From: Clostridium homopropionicum DSM 5847
GTDB lineage: Bacteria > Bacillota > Clostridia > Clostridiales > Clostridiaceae
Direction: 5' to 3'
Length of the DNA: 64,000 bases
Assembly: GCF_001263795.1 (NCBI RefSeq)
Contig: NZ_LHUR01000042.1
Coordinates: 1 to 64,000 of the forward strand
Shown here: positions 43,895-52,843 of the stretch, piece after piece
Layout of the letters: the number at the start of each line of letters is the position of its first letter
How positions within the stretch are numbered: position 1 is the first letter of the stretch
The notes under the pieces: model-generated
Databases searched by the model: none
What the model was told of the DNA's origin: nothing
What the model saw: the letters and a program-made list of their open reading frames with translations, nothing else
Position numbers and translations under genes: made by a program

Positions 43895-44022
43895 AAAATT
43901 CCTCATCCCTTTTTTTATTAATCCACCTTATATTGTACAATAAATAGTCTTATTTTCAAATTAAATTTTTTGTTAACACAAGAATATTATTCATAAATAT
44001 ATAAAATAGTTTATAAACATCA

Positions 44023-44052
44023 AAAAAACGTCAAAATAAATTGACGTTTTTT
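44023..44052 (-). terminator. Terminator of phoH-like gene
   Basis: AAAAAACGTCAA (44023-44034) pairs perfectly with TTGACGTTTTTT (44041-44052), 13 bases after the stop. Confidence 0.88.
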
Positions 44053-44064
44053 GATATTTCTCGT

Positions 44065-45441
44065 TTAAAGCCTCTTAGAAGCATCATGGGCCAGTGGCGA
44101 TCTTTCACATTCATCATATTTTAAGGTAACTTGATAGCATAGAGGACTCCCTTTCATTCTTTCTGATGCATAACAAAGTCCATTAGATCTATAATCTAGA
44201 AATGGCTGATCTATCTGCTCTGGGTCACCAATAAGTACTAATTTTGTCCCTTCTCCTACTCTGGTTGTAATTGCTTTTACTTGCTTAGGGGATAAATTTT
44301 GTGCTTCATCAATAATAATCCAATTTTTCACAATAGACCTTCCTCTTAAAAAACCTACTGCTTCTGTAGTTATAATTCTTCTATCAAATAATTCTCTAAT
44401 TTTATCATTTAGTTCCTTTTCATTTCTATATCTTTCTTTTTCATCTGAGTCAATTAATATTTCCAAGTTATCTAAGACAGGTCTCATATAAGGAGCTATC
44501 TTCTCTTGCTCTGTTCCAGGAAGATACCCAATTTCCTCATCCATAGTTACATTTGGTCTACAAACTAGAATTCTTCTATATTGTCCACTATTATCTTCCA
44601 TAATTTTATGAAGTCCAACGGCTAAGGAAAATAGTGTTTTTGCTGTTCCTGCGGGTCCCTTGATAATAGCTAAAGGAACTTCCTTTGCACTAGTAAATAA
44701 AGCTTCTAGCATAAATTTCTGTCCTAAATTTCTAGGACTTATTCCCATAGGATTCATTTCCTTATACAAAAGTGCAACTGCCTTTTCTCCGTCAAATTTT
44801 GCCAATGCGGTTTTTCTAGGATTGTCAAGGGAGTGAATTATCAAAAATTCATTTAAATATAATTTAGGAGTTAAATATTCTCCTGTTTCTTCTGAGTAAA
44901 CTTTTATATCCTTTATTAATATATATTTGTTTTTATAAAAAAAATCTATATTTTCAGAAGTAGTATAGACTTCGCTTCTTCCCGTATATTGATCATCATA
45001 TTCTGGAACAACTTTTTCATAGTAATCATCAACATCTATCCCAACAGTATCAGCTTTTATTCTCTCGAAAATATCTTTTGTTATTAAATGAACTTCTTGC
45101 CCAGCTTCCTTTAATCCTATGCAAACTTGAATAATTCTATTATCTGCCTTCATTTTATCCCAATAAGATGGAATGTTTGTATCATAATGATTCATCTCCA
45201 CTCTAAGCTTCCCACCATTAGGTAATTCTATTCCTTCACAAAGATTTCCTTTCTTTCTAAACCCATCTATTAACCTAGCTGCAGTTCTTGCATTTGCTCC
45301 TAATTCCCCAGTATTTTTTTTAAGAGCATCTAATTCTTCAAGAACTACCTCTGGTATTACAACTATACCGTTATCAAAGCATAATATAGACCGCGGAGAA
45401 TACAAAATTACATTAGTGTCTAATACATAAGTTTTTATCAA
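44065..45441 (-). CDS. PhoH-family ATPase with PIN domain (YlaK-like)
   Basis: A 458-residue cytosolic protein fusing an N-terminal PIN ribonuclease domain (about 1-135, acidic residues in YVLDTNVILYS, PEVVLEELD and KADNRII) to a PhoH ATPase (about 225-450). The ATPase shows Walker A IIKGPAGTAKTLFS (about 265-278), Walker B WIIIDEAQNLSPKQV and sensor-like VLIGDPEQID. PIN-PhoH fusions act as RNA helicase/nucleases in toxin-like or RNA-quality systems. The frame starts with TTG at 45441, 11 bases after a G5 site. An ATG in another frame five bases after the site reads only ATG-TTT-TGA and overlaps the TTG. Confidence 0.9.
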   Translation of the reverse strand: MIKTYVLDTNVILYSPRSILCFDNGIVVIPEVVLEELDALKKNTGELGANARTAARLIDGFRKKGNLCEGIELPNGGKLRVEMNHYDTNIPSYWDKMKADNRIIQVCIGLKEAGQEVHLITKDIFERIKADTVGIDVDDYYEKVVPEYDDQYTGRSEVYTTSENIDFFYKNKYILIKDIKVYSEETGEYLTPKLYLNEFLIIHSLDNPRKTALAKFDGEKAVALLYKEMNPMGISPRNLGQKFMLEALFTSAKEVPLAIIKGPAGTAKTLFSLAVGLHKIMEDNSGQYRRILVCRPNVTMDEEIGYLPGTEQEKIAPYMRPVLDNLEILIDSDEKERYRNEKELNDKIRELFDRRIITTEAVGFLRGRSIVKNWIIIDEAQNLSPKQVKAITTRVGEGTKLVLIGDPEQIDQPFLDYRSNGLCYASERMKGSPLCYQVTLKYDECERSPLAHDASKRL

Positions 45442-45530
45442 AACATAATTCCCCCTCTCTTTTACTATTATATTATGCTACTAATGCTATATATGTATTA
45501 AATAAAAAATGCATATTGTATTAAGAAGAT

Positions 45531-45559
45531 TTGACAGCGGATAATTTTTATTATATAAT
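45531..45559 (+). promoter_or_regulatory. Consensus sigma-A promoter of perR
   Basis: TTGACA (45531-45536), 17 bases, TATAAT (45554-45559), both perfect, 30 bp upstream of the start. No obvious 7-1-7 Per box was seen over it. Confidence 0.8.
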
Positions 45560-45589
45560 AATGTATGATTAGTTTGAAGGGTGGTTTCT

Positions 45590-46024
45590 ATGGACAATAT
45601 CACAACAATTTTTAAAGAAAAAAAATTAAAATTAACACCACAGAGAATTGCAGTTTACATGTATCTACGTTCTACTAAAGAGCATCCATCAGCAGAAACT
45701 GTCTATAAAGCATTGCATAAAGATTATCCTACTATGAGTCTTGCAACAGTTTATAAAGCATTAAAAACTTTAGTTGAGGTAAATCTTGTTACTGAATTAA
45801 ATGTAGGAGAGGGAAACTTCCGCTATGACGGTCAAACTGCTCCTCACCCACATATACAATGTATCTCTTGCGGAAAAGTTGATGACATTGAGGGTATATC
45901 TTTTGACGAACTTAACGATTCAATTAAAGATTATACTGATTTTCAAGTACTTTCAAATAAAATTTACTTTTATGGATTATGCAACGAATGTAAAGATCAA
46001 TATAATTATGAGAATGGATATTAA
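45590..46024 (+). CDS. perR: Fur-family regulator, PerR-like
   Basis: A 144-residue metal-dependent repressor, most like PerR, which senses peroxide through Fe-catalysed His oxidation. Winged helix: TPQRIAVYMYLRSTKEHPSA (about 16-35) and the recognition helix SLATVYKALKTL (about 50-61). Regulatory metal ligands are in HPHIQC, and the structural zinc Cys pairs are CISCG and CNEC (about 93-96 and 132-135). ATG at 45590 follows GAAGGGTGG; an in-frame GTG at 45581 lies within that site. Rubredoxin in this window is a reasonable stress-response neighbour but not shown to be a target. Confidence 0.88.
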   Translation: MDNITTIFKEKKLKLTPQRIAVYMYLRSTKEHPSAETVYKALHKDYPTMSLATVYKALKTLVEVNLVTELNVGEGNFRYDGQTAPHPHIQCISCGKVDDIEGISFDELNDSIKDYTDFQVLSNKIYFYGLCNECKDQYNYENGY

Positions 46025-46099
46025 TCCCTTCTCTTTTTTTTATTTTATAAATATTTTTTTAGTTTCCTTCATAAATATAATTAACTGGAGGTGACTAAT

Positions 46100-47038
46100 T
46101 TGAAGCTTAGAATTTTATTTTTAAGAAAAAAACATGTGTTTTACTTTTTTTTAGTGTTAGTTGTATTTACTTTTTTTATTATTTCACGCATTTCTATGAA
46201 GGATTCCTCTCCAATTTTTAAAGTTAGCTCATTTAATAAAGCAATAAAAGCAGATTTAACGGGAGATGGGAAGGGAGATGTTCTTTACATAAGTACAATT
46301 AATAAAGATAAATATGTTGTTCAGGTAAGTTCCCAAAAGGAAACATTTCCACTTGAACCTGAAAGTAAACTTCCTACACTAGGGACACATTCTGACTACT
46401 GGCCCATGAGGATTAAGTTGTATGATATATCAAGAGATAACTTCCCAGAAATTTTTATTCAATCTTCTGAGAACAATAAACCTATTCAGCATGTTTTTAT
46501 ATACAATAAGGGCAAATTTCTAGATATATTCTCCAGCAATAATAATCTCTTAGGTTTTTTAGATGTTACAAATAATAAAACTCCTAAATTTATTTCTGGG
46601 AAAATAGGAGAAACTAATTTTAATATTTCAAATTATATACTTATTCAAGGTAAATTTCAAAAATATGATTATAGTGTAACTGATACCTTCATGGGCAAAG
46701 ATACTATTCAAAGCTTTATAAACATGATGACTAGTAAAGATAAGCAAAACTTAGAAATGAACAAGGACATTCTTGATTCAAAGCTATACTCAAATTTAAA
46801 TTCCGCAATAAATAAGATAATGTCAGCAGATAAGAACTTTATTTTTCAAGATGCTATTTTTATGGATACTAAAAGTAACAGCAATGGAGATCCTACTGAA
46901 GTTCAATGGACTTTAAACTTTAAAGAAAATTTAATAAGTAATCCAGATGAATATAAAAACTTAACTATAAAAGTAACCTTGAGAATAAAATCTTCTCTAG
47001 AAGATAAGTATCAGTATAAAATATGTTCTATCAATTAA
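46100..47038 (+). CDS. Signal-anchored FG-GAP/VCBS-like protein
   Basis: A 312-residue protein with an N-terminal anchor (about 12-34) and an extracytoplasmic domain. FNKAIKADLTGDGKGDVLYI (about 52-71) is the calcium-binding-like motif of FG-GAP/VCBS blades, followed by IKLYDISRDNFPEIFIQSS. The second half (about 190-312) shows no recognised family. I start with TTG at 46100, seven bases after GGAGGTG. The in-frame GTG at 46091 overlaps the site. About 75 bp after perR and on the same strand. Function unknown. Confidence 0.75.
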   Translation: MKLRILFLRKKHVFYFFLVLVVFTFFIISRISMKDSSPIFKVSSFNKAIKADLTGDGKGDVLYISTINKDKYVVQVSSQKETFPLEPESKLPTLGTHSDYWPMRIKLYDISRDNFPEIFIQSSENNKPIQHVFIYNKGKFLDIFSSNNNLLGFLDVTNNKTPKFISGKIGETNFNISNYILIQGKFQKYDYSVTDTFMGKDTIQSFINMMTSKDKQNLEMNKDILDSKLYSNLNSAINKIMSADKNFIFQDAIFMDTKSNSNGDPTEVQWTLNFKENLISNPDEYKNLTIKVTLRIKSSLEDKYQYKICSIN

Positions 47039-47054
47039 ATAAATAAATAAAAAT

Positions 47055-47072
47055 GGACCGCTTCTGCGGTCC
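47055..47072. terminator. Hairpin terminator, probably for the WYL regulator
   Basis: GGACCGC (47055-47061) pairs with GCGGTCC (47066-47072) around TTCT. A T-rich tail (ATTTTTATTTATTTA) occurs only when read on the minus strand, so it mainly terminates the WYL gene; on the plus strand it is a weak terminator. The following G-rich tract AGGGGGATGGGGGG (47081-47094) has no assigned role. Confidence 0.6.
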
Positions 47073-47181
47073 GAATCAAAAGGGGGATGGGGGGTTTTAG
47101 CACTATCAAGAGGGTAACATTTTTTTATAAACTATTACTCCTCCACTGTACATTATATATGTTAACCTTTTTGAAGAAATT

Positions 47182-48159
47182 TTATTCACTTATCATAAAA
47201 TCTTTTATGTATAACTTTGCCATACCTGCTATTTCTTTGTGTATATCATTTCTAAGTTCTTCTGGTTCTAATACTTCTACTTTAGTGCCAAAACCTAAAA
47301 GCCAACTTTTTATTTCTCCTAGTTCATTAACAAAGGTATGAAAAATTGTATTTCCATCGCTGGTTTTCTCTATTTGTTGATCCATTAACCATTTGCCTTC
47401 TTCTATAAATTCAGTGATGGCTTTATTAAACTTTACCTTTACTCTAATTTTCCCTTCTAAATGAAGATTCCTAAAACTTTTTAAATAATCTTTCAAGGAA
47501 AAGTTTCTAGGCTTAATAAAAATATCATTAGTAATTTTTAATTGTTTGATTCTACAAACGTCAAAAATTCTTTCTCTATTTGTGCTGTGACAATAGGCAA
47601 TTAAATACCATATGCCATTCTTGCAAAAAATAGTATATGGATTAAGCTTTATCTCCACTTCACTATTTCTATTCATTGAAAAATACTTAATGCTAATTAC
47701 TTTTCCTCTACTCATTGAATAATTTATCTTAGATATAATATCATTAAAATTCTCCAAATTACCTGCTTTTCTCATCTCAAAAGCTACATTTTCTTTAAAA
47801 TCAAATAAGCTGTCATCTTCATTTAAAGAACATCCTTTAATTTTAACTATAGCTTTTTTTAATTCATCTGAGTAGAAGAAACCATTTTCCTTTGAAAGTA
47901 TCTTTGATGCTAAAAGTAATGCCTGCATTTCTTCCATCTCAAGCTTAGGATATTTAATGTAAAAATCCTTATTTATATAGAATCCGCCATATCTTCCTTT
48001 TTTAGATTCCACTGGAATATTGGATAATTGTAGATTTTCTATATATCTATATATAGTTTTCTTGTCCACCTCTAGAATATCAGCTAGTTCTGCAGCTGTA
48101 GAAAATTCTTTATATTGCAGCATTAATAGTAGCTCTAATAAATGTGAAAATTTGGACAT
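47182..48159 (-). CDS. HTH-WYL transcriptional regulator
   Basis: A 325-residue regulator of the YafY/DeoR-like type. N-terminal winged helix (about 1-60): LLELLLMLQYKEFSTAAELA and DKKTIYRYIENLQLSNIPV as recognition region. The central WYL domain (about 140-215) has ISIKYFSMNRNSEVEIKLNPY, then GIWYLIAYCHSTNRERIFDVCRI with the conserved Trp-Tyr and Arg residues. The C-terminal extension (WCX) starts at about 235. WYL domains bind nucleic acid or other negatively charged ligands. The target is unknown; it lies between two unrelated genes. ATG follows GGGGGGAAAGATTT. Confidence 0.9.
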   Translation of the reverse strand: MSKFSHLLELLLMLQYKEFSTAAELADILEVDKKTIYRYIENLQLSNIPVESKKGRYGGFYINKDFYIKYPKLEMEEMQALLLASKILSKENGFFYSDELKKAIVKIKGCSLNEDDSLFDFKENVAFEMRKAGNLENFNDIISKINYSMSRGKVISIKYFSMNRNSEVEIKLNPYTIFCKNGIWYLIAYCHSTNRERIFDVCRIKQLKITNDIFIKPRNFSLKDYLKSFRNLHLEGKIRVKVKFNKAITEFIEEGKWLMDQQIEKTSDGNTIFHTFVNELGEIKSWLLGFGTKVEVLEPEELRNDIHKEIAGMAKLYIKDFMISE

Positions 48160-48206
48160 AAATCTTTCCCCCCAATATTAAACTAAATATTTTATCGTAG
48201 CTTTTT

Positions 48207-48238
48207 AAAAAATATTAATATTACTATTAATATTTTTT
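48207..48238 (-). terminator. AT-only hairpin after the Gly/Cys-rich cluster
   Basis: AAAAAATATTAATA (48207-48220) pairs perfectly with TATTAATATTTTTT (48225-48238). It contains no G or C in the stem but ends in a T-run, so it is a weak terminator candidate. Confidence 0.45.
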
Positions 48239-48279
48239 TAATTTAAATATAATTTTCATTAAACATTGGGGGTACTGAT

Positions 48280-48801
48280 TTAAATTTTTCCTTCAATATA
48301 AAGTCCCACAATCCTATCTATTATTTGAGCTTTATCTGGAGTTACAAGTGACTTTAGCACATTCAGAAGAGCTACAATAGAGTCTCCGCTCTGTTGAGTG
48401 TTTGTATTATCATTTTCCCTATCATACTTTTGCTTAGTTTTATGTTTACTATCCTCTTCTTCATATTCTAAATCTTTGTAATTATTCATATTAATTATAC
48501 TATTTAATTCATTAGCCTGGCTTAGTAACTGACTGATGTCTAAATTATTAAGTATACCTTCTTTAACTTCTCCTCCAATATCTTTTATTTTATCTTCATT
48601 TATCGAAGTATTTCCTTTATTCCCTAAGATACCAGATGCATTTAAAAGAGAGGTTATTTGATTAATATCTATATTCCCTAAGATTCCAGCTAAATTATTC
48701 ATATTTCCATCAAAGCTGCTCCCATTTTCACATTGGCAGTTAGTTCCGCTTACACAATCATTTCTTCCTTCTCCTGTTTTTCTTCTCTTATGCTTTGACA
48801 T
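48280..48801 (-). CDS. Hydrophilic hypothetical protein of the Gly/Cys-rich cluster
   Basis: A 173-residue cytosolic or coat-type protein without transmembrane segments. Basic N-terminus with a CVSGTNCQC Cys group (about 16-24), then an Asn/Ile/Gly/Leu-rich region NLAGILGNIDINQITSLLNASGILGNKGNT in short units (about 36-66), an acidic-basic linker (about 110-140) and a C-terminal helix VALLNVLKSLVTPDKAQIID. The Leu/Gly segment resembles that of the protein at 49117. Both lie in one cluster, so they may be related. Function unknown; a spore-surface role would fit the composition. ATG follows GAGAGGTGAG. Confidence 0.65.
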   Translation of the reverse strand: MSKHKRRKTGEGRNDCVSGTNCQCENGSSFDGNMNNLAGILGNIDINQITSLLNASGILGNKGNTSINEDKIKDIGGEVKEGILNNLDISQLLSQANELNSIINMNNYKDLEYEEEDSKHKTKQKYDRENDNTNTQQSGDSIVALLNVLKSLVTPDKAQIIDRIVGLYIEGKI

Positions 48802-48824
48802 TTTCTCACCTCTCTATTCCAAAA

Positions 48825-48847
48825 TAGGAGGGCTAAAAGCCCTCCTT
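48825..48847 (-). terminator. Intergenic hairpin in the Gly/Cys-rich cluster
   Basis: AGGAGGGCT (48826-48834) pairs with AGCCCTCCT (48838-48846) between the 72-residue gene and the 173-residue gene. Minus-strand tail ATTTTGG is short. It may cause partial termination within the cluster. Confidence 0.6.
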
Positions 48848-48858
48848 AGTTTTTAATA

Positions 48859-49077
48859 TTAGCAAGCACAGATCCCTCTTGATCCAAATCCCTTACAGCA
48901 AAGTAAGAATAAGAATATTAGTATAGTAGCACTTTCAGCATCGATTATGCATGCTTTCTTTAGGATTAATAAGAATAATGCTAATCTGCATGGATCGAAT
49001 CCACCGCATCCTGCTCCAGCATATGCGCCAGCAACTGGTCCAAATCCGCAACAACATTCTCTTGATCTTCTTGACAT
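48859..49077 (-). CDS. 72-residue Gly/Cys-rich membrane protein
   Basis: A very small protein: MSRRSRECCCGFGPVAGAYA, then GAGCGGFDPC (Cys/Gly rich), two hydrophobic stretches (about 31-40 and 47-60) and a C-terminal CCKGFGSRGICAC. Nine Cys in 72 residues is unusual for an anaerobe's cytosol and suggests cross-linking or metal binding, as in spore coat proteins; this is inference. I start at the ATG at 49077 with GGGGGGTATATC before it. A longer start 33 bases upstream would contain this site. It lies 39 bp after the next upstream gene. Confidence 0.7.
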   Translation of the reverse strand: MSRRSRECCCGFGPVAGAYAGAGCGGFDPCRLALFLLILKKACIIDAESATILIFLFLLCCKGFGSRGICAC

Positions 49078-49116
49078 GATATACCCCCCTTTCTTGGGCC
49101 ATGGTTTCAATGTAAT

Positions 49117-49635
49117 TTATTCTTCTTCATCAGCATCTGTATAAACTAAATTATCCTCTGTATCTTTGGCATCATTACCACTGAAGTTGAATATGCTACC
49201 TGTAGAAGTATTTGCAGCTATAAAGTTTTTCTTACCAAATTGGATTATGAGTAAAATTATAATAATAAATATTATATTTCCATATCCTGATCCATATCGG
49301 TTCCCATAGCCACAACCATAGCCACAGCTACCAAATTGGTTTCCACAGCTACTACAACCACAAGAGCAATCACATCTTCTGTGATGTCTTCGATGCTTTC
49401 TCTTGCAACAGCAGCATGCATATTGTGGGGAATTAAAGTTCCCTCCCTTATTGCCGAATAGTAGTATTAAAGCTAAGATTAGAAGTATAGGAAATCTATT
49501 TCCTAAACCTAATCCAAGACCTTTACTTCCTAATAGGCCGGTGAGTTTACTTATATCGCCGAGCCCCTCTATGCCATTCCCACCTGTTAAATCGTTTATC
49601 CAAGCGCTAACACTTTCCATATTGTTAAAATCCAC
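49117..49635 (-). CDS. 172-residue Gly/Cys-rich membrane protein
   Basis: First gene of the cluster. N-terminal amphipathic part, a Gly/Leu repeat (KLTGLLGSKGLGLGLGN, about 29-45), a hydrophobic helix (about 48-62), a Cys-rich basic stretch with CCCCKRKHRRHHRRCDCSCG (about 74-93), a Gly/Tyr repeat (SCGYGCGYGNRYGSGYGN), a second hydrophobic helix (about 120-133) and an acidic tail ending EEE. Such patchwork is known in coat-like structural proteins, but the family is not recognised. It starts with GTG at 49635, about eight bases after a GGGGGATG site; an ATG five codons later has no site. Base composition is like its neighbours. Confidence 0.68.
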   Translation of the reverse strand: MDFNNMESVSAWINDLTGGNGIEGLGDISKLTGLLGSKGLGLGLGNRFPILLILALILLFGNKGGNFNSPQYACCCCKRKHRRHHRRCDCSCGCSSCGNQFGSCGYGCGYGNRYGSGYGNIIFIIIILLIIQFGKKNFIAANTSTGSIFNFSGNDAKDTEDNLVYTDADEEE

Positions 49636-49737
49636 CTTACATCCCCCTTTCTGCCCATCCTGCTTTATCTTTTGTTTATAATATATACTATTCAGGACTA
49701 TTTTAATTTGACACTAAAAGAAAAAAGTTAAAGTAAT

Positions 49738-49781
49738 AAAAAGATAAGCGAATTCAAACACGTGAATTCGCTTATCTTTTT
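49738..49781 (-). terminator. Terminator of the lon-engB unit
   Basis: 19-bp perfect arms 49738-49756 and 49763-49781 containing GATAAGCGAATTC; the outermost bases overlap the engB stop codon. T-run ACTTTAAC is weak but the stem is strong. Confidence 0.8.
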
Positions 49782-50373
49782 ATTCTTCTACTATTATTCC
49801 ATTTGTTATTACTTCTAGAAGTTCATCTTTTCCTTCTTTACTTAGTGAAGAAAAGAATAAAAACTTATCTTCTTCTGCTAGGTTTAAGGTTTCTAAAATT
49901 ACTTTCTTATTTTTCTGATATTCACTTTTCTTTAATTTATCACTTTTTGTGGCTACCACTATTACTTCATATCCATAATGTTTTATCCACTGGTACATTA
50001 AGACATCATCTTTTGTAGGCTTATGTCTTGAATCAACCAGTAAGGTAATTCTCTTTAATTGAGTTCTGTCAATTAAATATTTTTCCATCATATGGCCCCA
50101 TTTTTCTTGCTCACTTTTAGATACTTTAGCAAAACCATACCCTGGTAAATCCACAAAATAGAATTGATTATTTATTAGGAAAAAGTTTATTAATCTGGTT
50201 TTTCCAGGTGTTGAACTTGTTTTTGCAAGCTTTCTCCTATTAGTAATAGTGTTAATTAAAGAAGATTTCCCAGCATTGGATCTTCCTACAAAAGCAATTT
50301 CGATTCTATTATCTGTAGGATATTGATTAGGGCTTACAGCTGAGGTCATAAATTCAGAATTTTTAATTATCAT
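49780..50373 (-). CDS. engB: Ribosome biogenesis GTPase EngB (YsxC/YihA)
   Basis: A 197-residue small GTPase needed for late 50S ribosome assembly. G1 [11 protein letters not shown] (about 31-41), G2 region [12 protein letters not shown]3 DLPGYGFAK (about 75-83), G4 [12 protein letters not shown] (about 141-152) and G5-like FFSSLSKEG. Length and order are standard. The start overlaps the lon stop by 11 bases, so the two genes are translationally linked, as in other Firmicutes. Confidence 0.96.
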   Translation of the reverse strand: MIIKNSEFMTSAVSPNQYPTDNRIEIAFVGRSNAGKSSLINTITNRRKLAKTSSTPGKTRLINFFLINNQFYFVDLPGYGFAKVSKSEQEKWGHMMEKYLIDRTQLKRITLLVDSRHKPTKDDVLMYQWIKHYGYEVIVVATKSDKLKKSEYQKNKKVILETLNLAEEDKFLFFSSLSKEGKDELLEVITNGIIVEE

Positions 50374-52696
50374 TCTTACTATCCTCCACTAAAGCATTCT
50401 CAAGCACATCATCAATTTTTTCTGCTAATACAACCTTAATCTTTCCTAGAATAGACTTTGGTATTTTCCTCAAATCTTTTTCATTTGCTTTTGGAATTAT
50501 AATAGTATCTATACCTGCTCTAAAGGCTGCCAAGGTCTTTTCCTTTAATCCTCCTATAGGAAGAACTCTTCCAGTAAGAGTTATTTCACCAGTCATAGCT
50601 ACATTATGCTTTACTTTCCTATTGCTTAAGGCAGAAACCAAGCCAGTAATCATTGTAACTCCAGCAGAAGGACCATCCTTAGGAACTGCACCTTCTGGAG
50701 CATGAATGTGTATATCCTTTTCCTTATAAAAATCAGGGTTTATTCCATACTTTTCTGCATTAGCTCTTACATAACTATAACCAGCTTCTGCAGATTCCTT
50801 CATCACATCACCTAATTGACCTGTAAGCTGAAGTTTACCTTTTCCTTGCATTATAGTAACTTCAAGGGGGAGAGTATCTCCACCATATCCTGTCCAAGCC
50901 ATTCCCATAACTACACCAACTTTATCAACCTTGCTTGCTTTATCAAAAGAAAATATTTCTGATCCTAAGTATTTTCTAATATGATTAGCCGTAATATTGA
51001 CACTTTCTTTATTTTTTTCAAGGATTTCTGCAATTGATTTTCTTATAACAGAAGCTATTTTTCTTTCAAGATTTCTTACTCCAGATTCCCTTGTATAATC
51101 CTCAATAATTTTATATATAGAGGCATCTGAAAAAGTAATTTTGTCTTCACCTAAACCATGTTCTGTAAGCTCTTTCTTTATTAAATGCCTCTTAGCTATT
51201 TGAAACTTTTCCTCATATGTGTATCCAGACACTTCTATTATCTCCATTCTATCAAGCAAAGGTCTAGGTATAGTATCTAGACTATTTGCTGTAGTAATAA
51301 ACATAACTTCTGAAAGGTCTAAATCTAACTCTAAATAATGATCCCTAAAGGTTTTGTTTTGTTCTGCATCTAGCACTTCAAGTAAAGCACTAGCTGGATC
51401 TCCTCTAAAATCACTATTTAACTTATCAATTTCATCCAATAAGAATAATGGATTCTTAGAACCAGCTTGTTTCATTCCATAGACTATTCTTCCAGGAATT
51501 GCTCCAACATAGGTTCTTCTATGTCCCCTTATTTCTGCTTCATCTCTAACTCCACCTAGAGACATTCTTACGAAGTTTCTATTTAATGCATTAGCAATAG
51601 ATCTTCCTATAGATGTTTTACCAACCCCAGGAGGACCAACTAAGCATAATATAGGACCTTTTAAAGACTTGCTTATACTTTTTACTGCTAGAAATTCAAT
51701 TATCCTATCCTTAACATCTTCCAATCCATAATGTTCATTTTCAAGTATTTCTCTAGCTCTTTTTATATCAAGATTATCATCAGTTTTCTTCGTCCATGGA
51801 ATATCAAGAATCCAATCTAAATAGGTTCTAATTATGCCACCTTCTGAGGAATAAGCTCCAGTAGTTTTTAGTCTATTTAACTCATAGTTTGCTTTATCCT
51901 TTACCTCTTTAGGCAACTTTAATTTCTTTATTTTTTTTAGATATTCCTGAATTTCCTTTTTATTCTCATCCTCTTCTCCAAGTTCTTCTTGTATAGCCTT
52001 GAGTTGTTCTCTCAAAAAATATTCCTTTTGTGACTTGTCTATTTTGTTTTTTACTTTTAACCCAATTTTTCTTTCAATATTTAAAATTTCTATTTCATTT
52101 TTTAAGATTAGTAATAGCTTTTCAAGCCTAACATAAACATCATAAGCTTCAAGTAACTCTTGTTTCTTTTCTTCCTTTAAAATCAAATATGAACTCATAA
52201 TATCAGCCATTCTTCCTGGCTCATCAATCTCATCTATATTTAAAAGCATTTCTGAGGAAACAGAATTAGATAGTCTGATATATTCATCAAAGGCATCTGA
52301 CACCATTCTGATTAGAGCTTCACATTTATCCTTATCTTCACATTCTTTATCTTCTAGAATTTCAGTTTTTACTTTGAAGGAAGGTTCATTTTCAATATAG
52401 CTAACGAGTTTAGCTCTATTTTCACCTTCAACTAATACCCTAATTGTATCTCCAGGCAGCTTTAATATCTGTTTAATATTACATACTGTTCCTATATCAT
52501 AAATATCTTTTTCCTCTGGCTCTTCTACTTTCGCTTCCTTTTGTCCAGCTAGAAAAATTTGCTGATTATTTACCATTGCTTCTTCAACTGCTAGAAGAGA
52601 TTTTTCTCTCCCCACATCAAAATGTAATACCATATGAGGAAATATAGTAATACCTCTTAATGGAATTAAAGGAAGAACTTTATATTGTTTTTCCAT
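50363..52696 (-). CDS. lon: ATP-dependent protease Lon (LonA)
   Basis: A 777-residue cytosolic AAA+ serine protease for misfolded and regulatory proteins. LAN domain at the N-terminus (about 1-200, [20 protein letters not shown]), coiled coil (about 200-310), Walker [16 protein letters not shown] (about 350-364), Walker [10 protein letters not shown] and a C-terminal protease with the Ser-Lys dyad: [14 protein letters not shown] (about 672-685) and Lys in [14 protein letters not shown]. Length is normal. ATG follows GTGAGGGAAACAC. Separated from lonB by a terminator but in the conserved order. Confidence 0.97.
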   Translation of the reverse strand: MEKQYKVLPLIPLRGITIFPHMVLHFDVGREKSLLAVEEAMVNNQQIFLAGQKEAKVEEPEEKDIYDIGTVCNIKQILKLPGDTIRVLVEGENRAKLVSYIENEPSFKVKTEILEDKECEDKDKCEALIRMVSDAFDEYIRLSNSVSSEMLLNIDEIDEPGRMADIMSSYLILKEEKKQELLEAYDVYVRLEKLLLILKNEIEILNIERKIGLKVKNKIDKSQKEYFLREQLKAIQEELGEEDENKKEIQEYLKKIKKLKLPKEVKDKANYELNRLKTTGAYSSEGGIIRTYLDWILDIPWTKKTDDNLDIKRAREILENEHYGLEDVKDRIIEFLAVKSISKSLKGPILCLVGPPGVGKTSIGRSIANALNRNFVRMSLGGVRDEAEIRGHRRTYVGAIPGRIVYGMKQAGSKNPLFLLDEIDKLNSDFRGDPASALLEVLDAEQNKTFRDHYLELDLDLSEVMFITTANSLDTIPRPLLDRMEIIEVSGYTYEEKFQIAKRHLIKKELTEHGLGEDKITFSDASIYKIIEDYTRESGVRNLERKIASVIRKSIAEILEKNKESVNITANHIRKYLGSEIFSFDKASKVDKVGVVMGMAWTGYGGDTLPLEVTIMQGKGKLQLTGQLGDVMKESAEAGYSYVRANAEKYGINPDFYKEKDIHIHAPEGAVPKDGPSAGVTMITGLVSALSNRKVKHNVAMTGEITLTGRVLPIGGLKEKTLAAFRAGIDTIIIPKANEKDLRKIPKSILGKIKVVLAEKIDDVLENALVEDSKNDN

Positions 52697-52801
52697 GTGT
52701 TTCCCTCACTTCTAGTTTTAATATTGTTATCCCACAAAATTCATAAACATTTTATACTATGCTATTATACCTATAAACTAAATTTTTTTCAATTAGTTTA
52801 A

Positions 52802-52839
52802 TATCTAGCCCTTCTACCAAAAGGTAAAAGGGCTAGATA
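52802..52839 (-). terminator. Terminator of lonB
   Basis: TCTAGCCCTT pairs with AAGGGCTAGA across the CTACCAAAAGGTA loop; minus-strand tail TATTAAACTAATT is weak. Confidence 0.65.
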
Positions 52840-52843
52840 AACT

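Noticed and set aside
47087-47341. Possible plus-strand ORF of 84 codons after the perR-linked gene
   Set aside because: The G-run sits directly against the ATG, with no proper spacing, and the second two-thirds overlap the WYL regulator gene on the opposite strand.
48207-48238. Possible regulator operator at the AT-only palindrome
   Set aside because: Such AT palindromes arise easily in this base composition. A terminator role for the Gly/Cys-rich cluster is the simpler reading.
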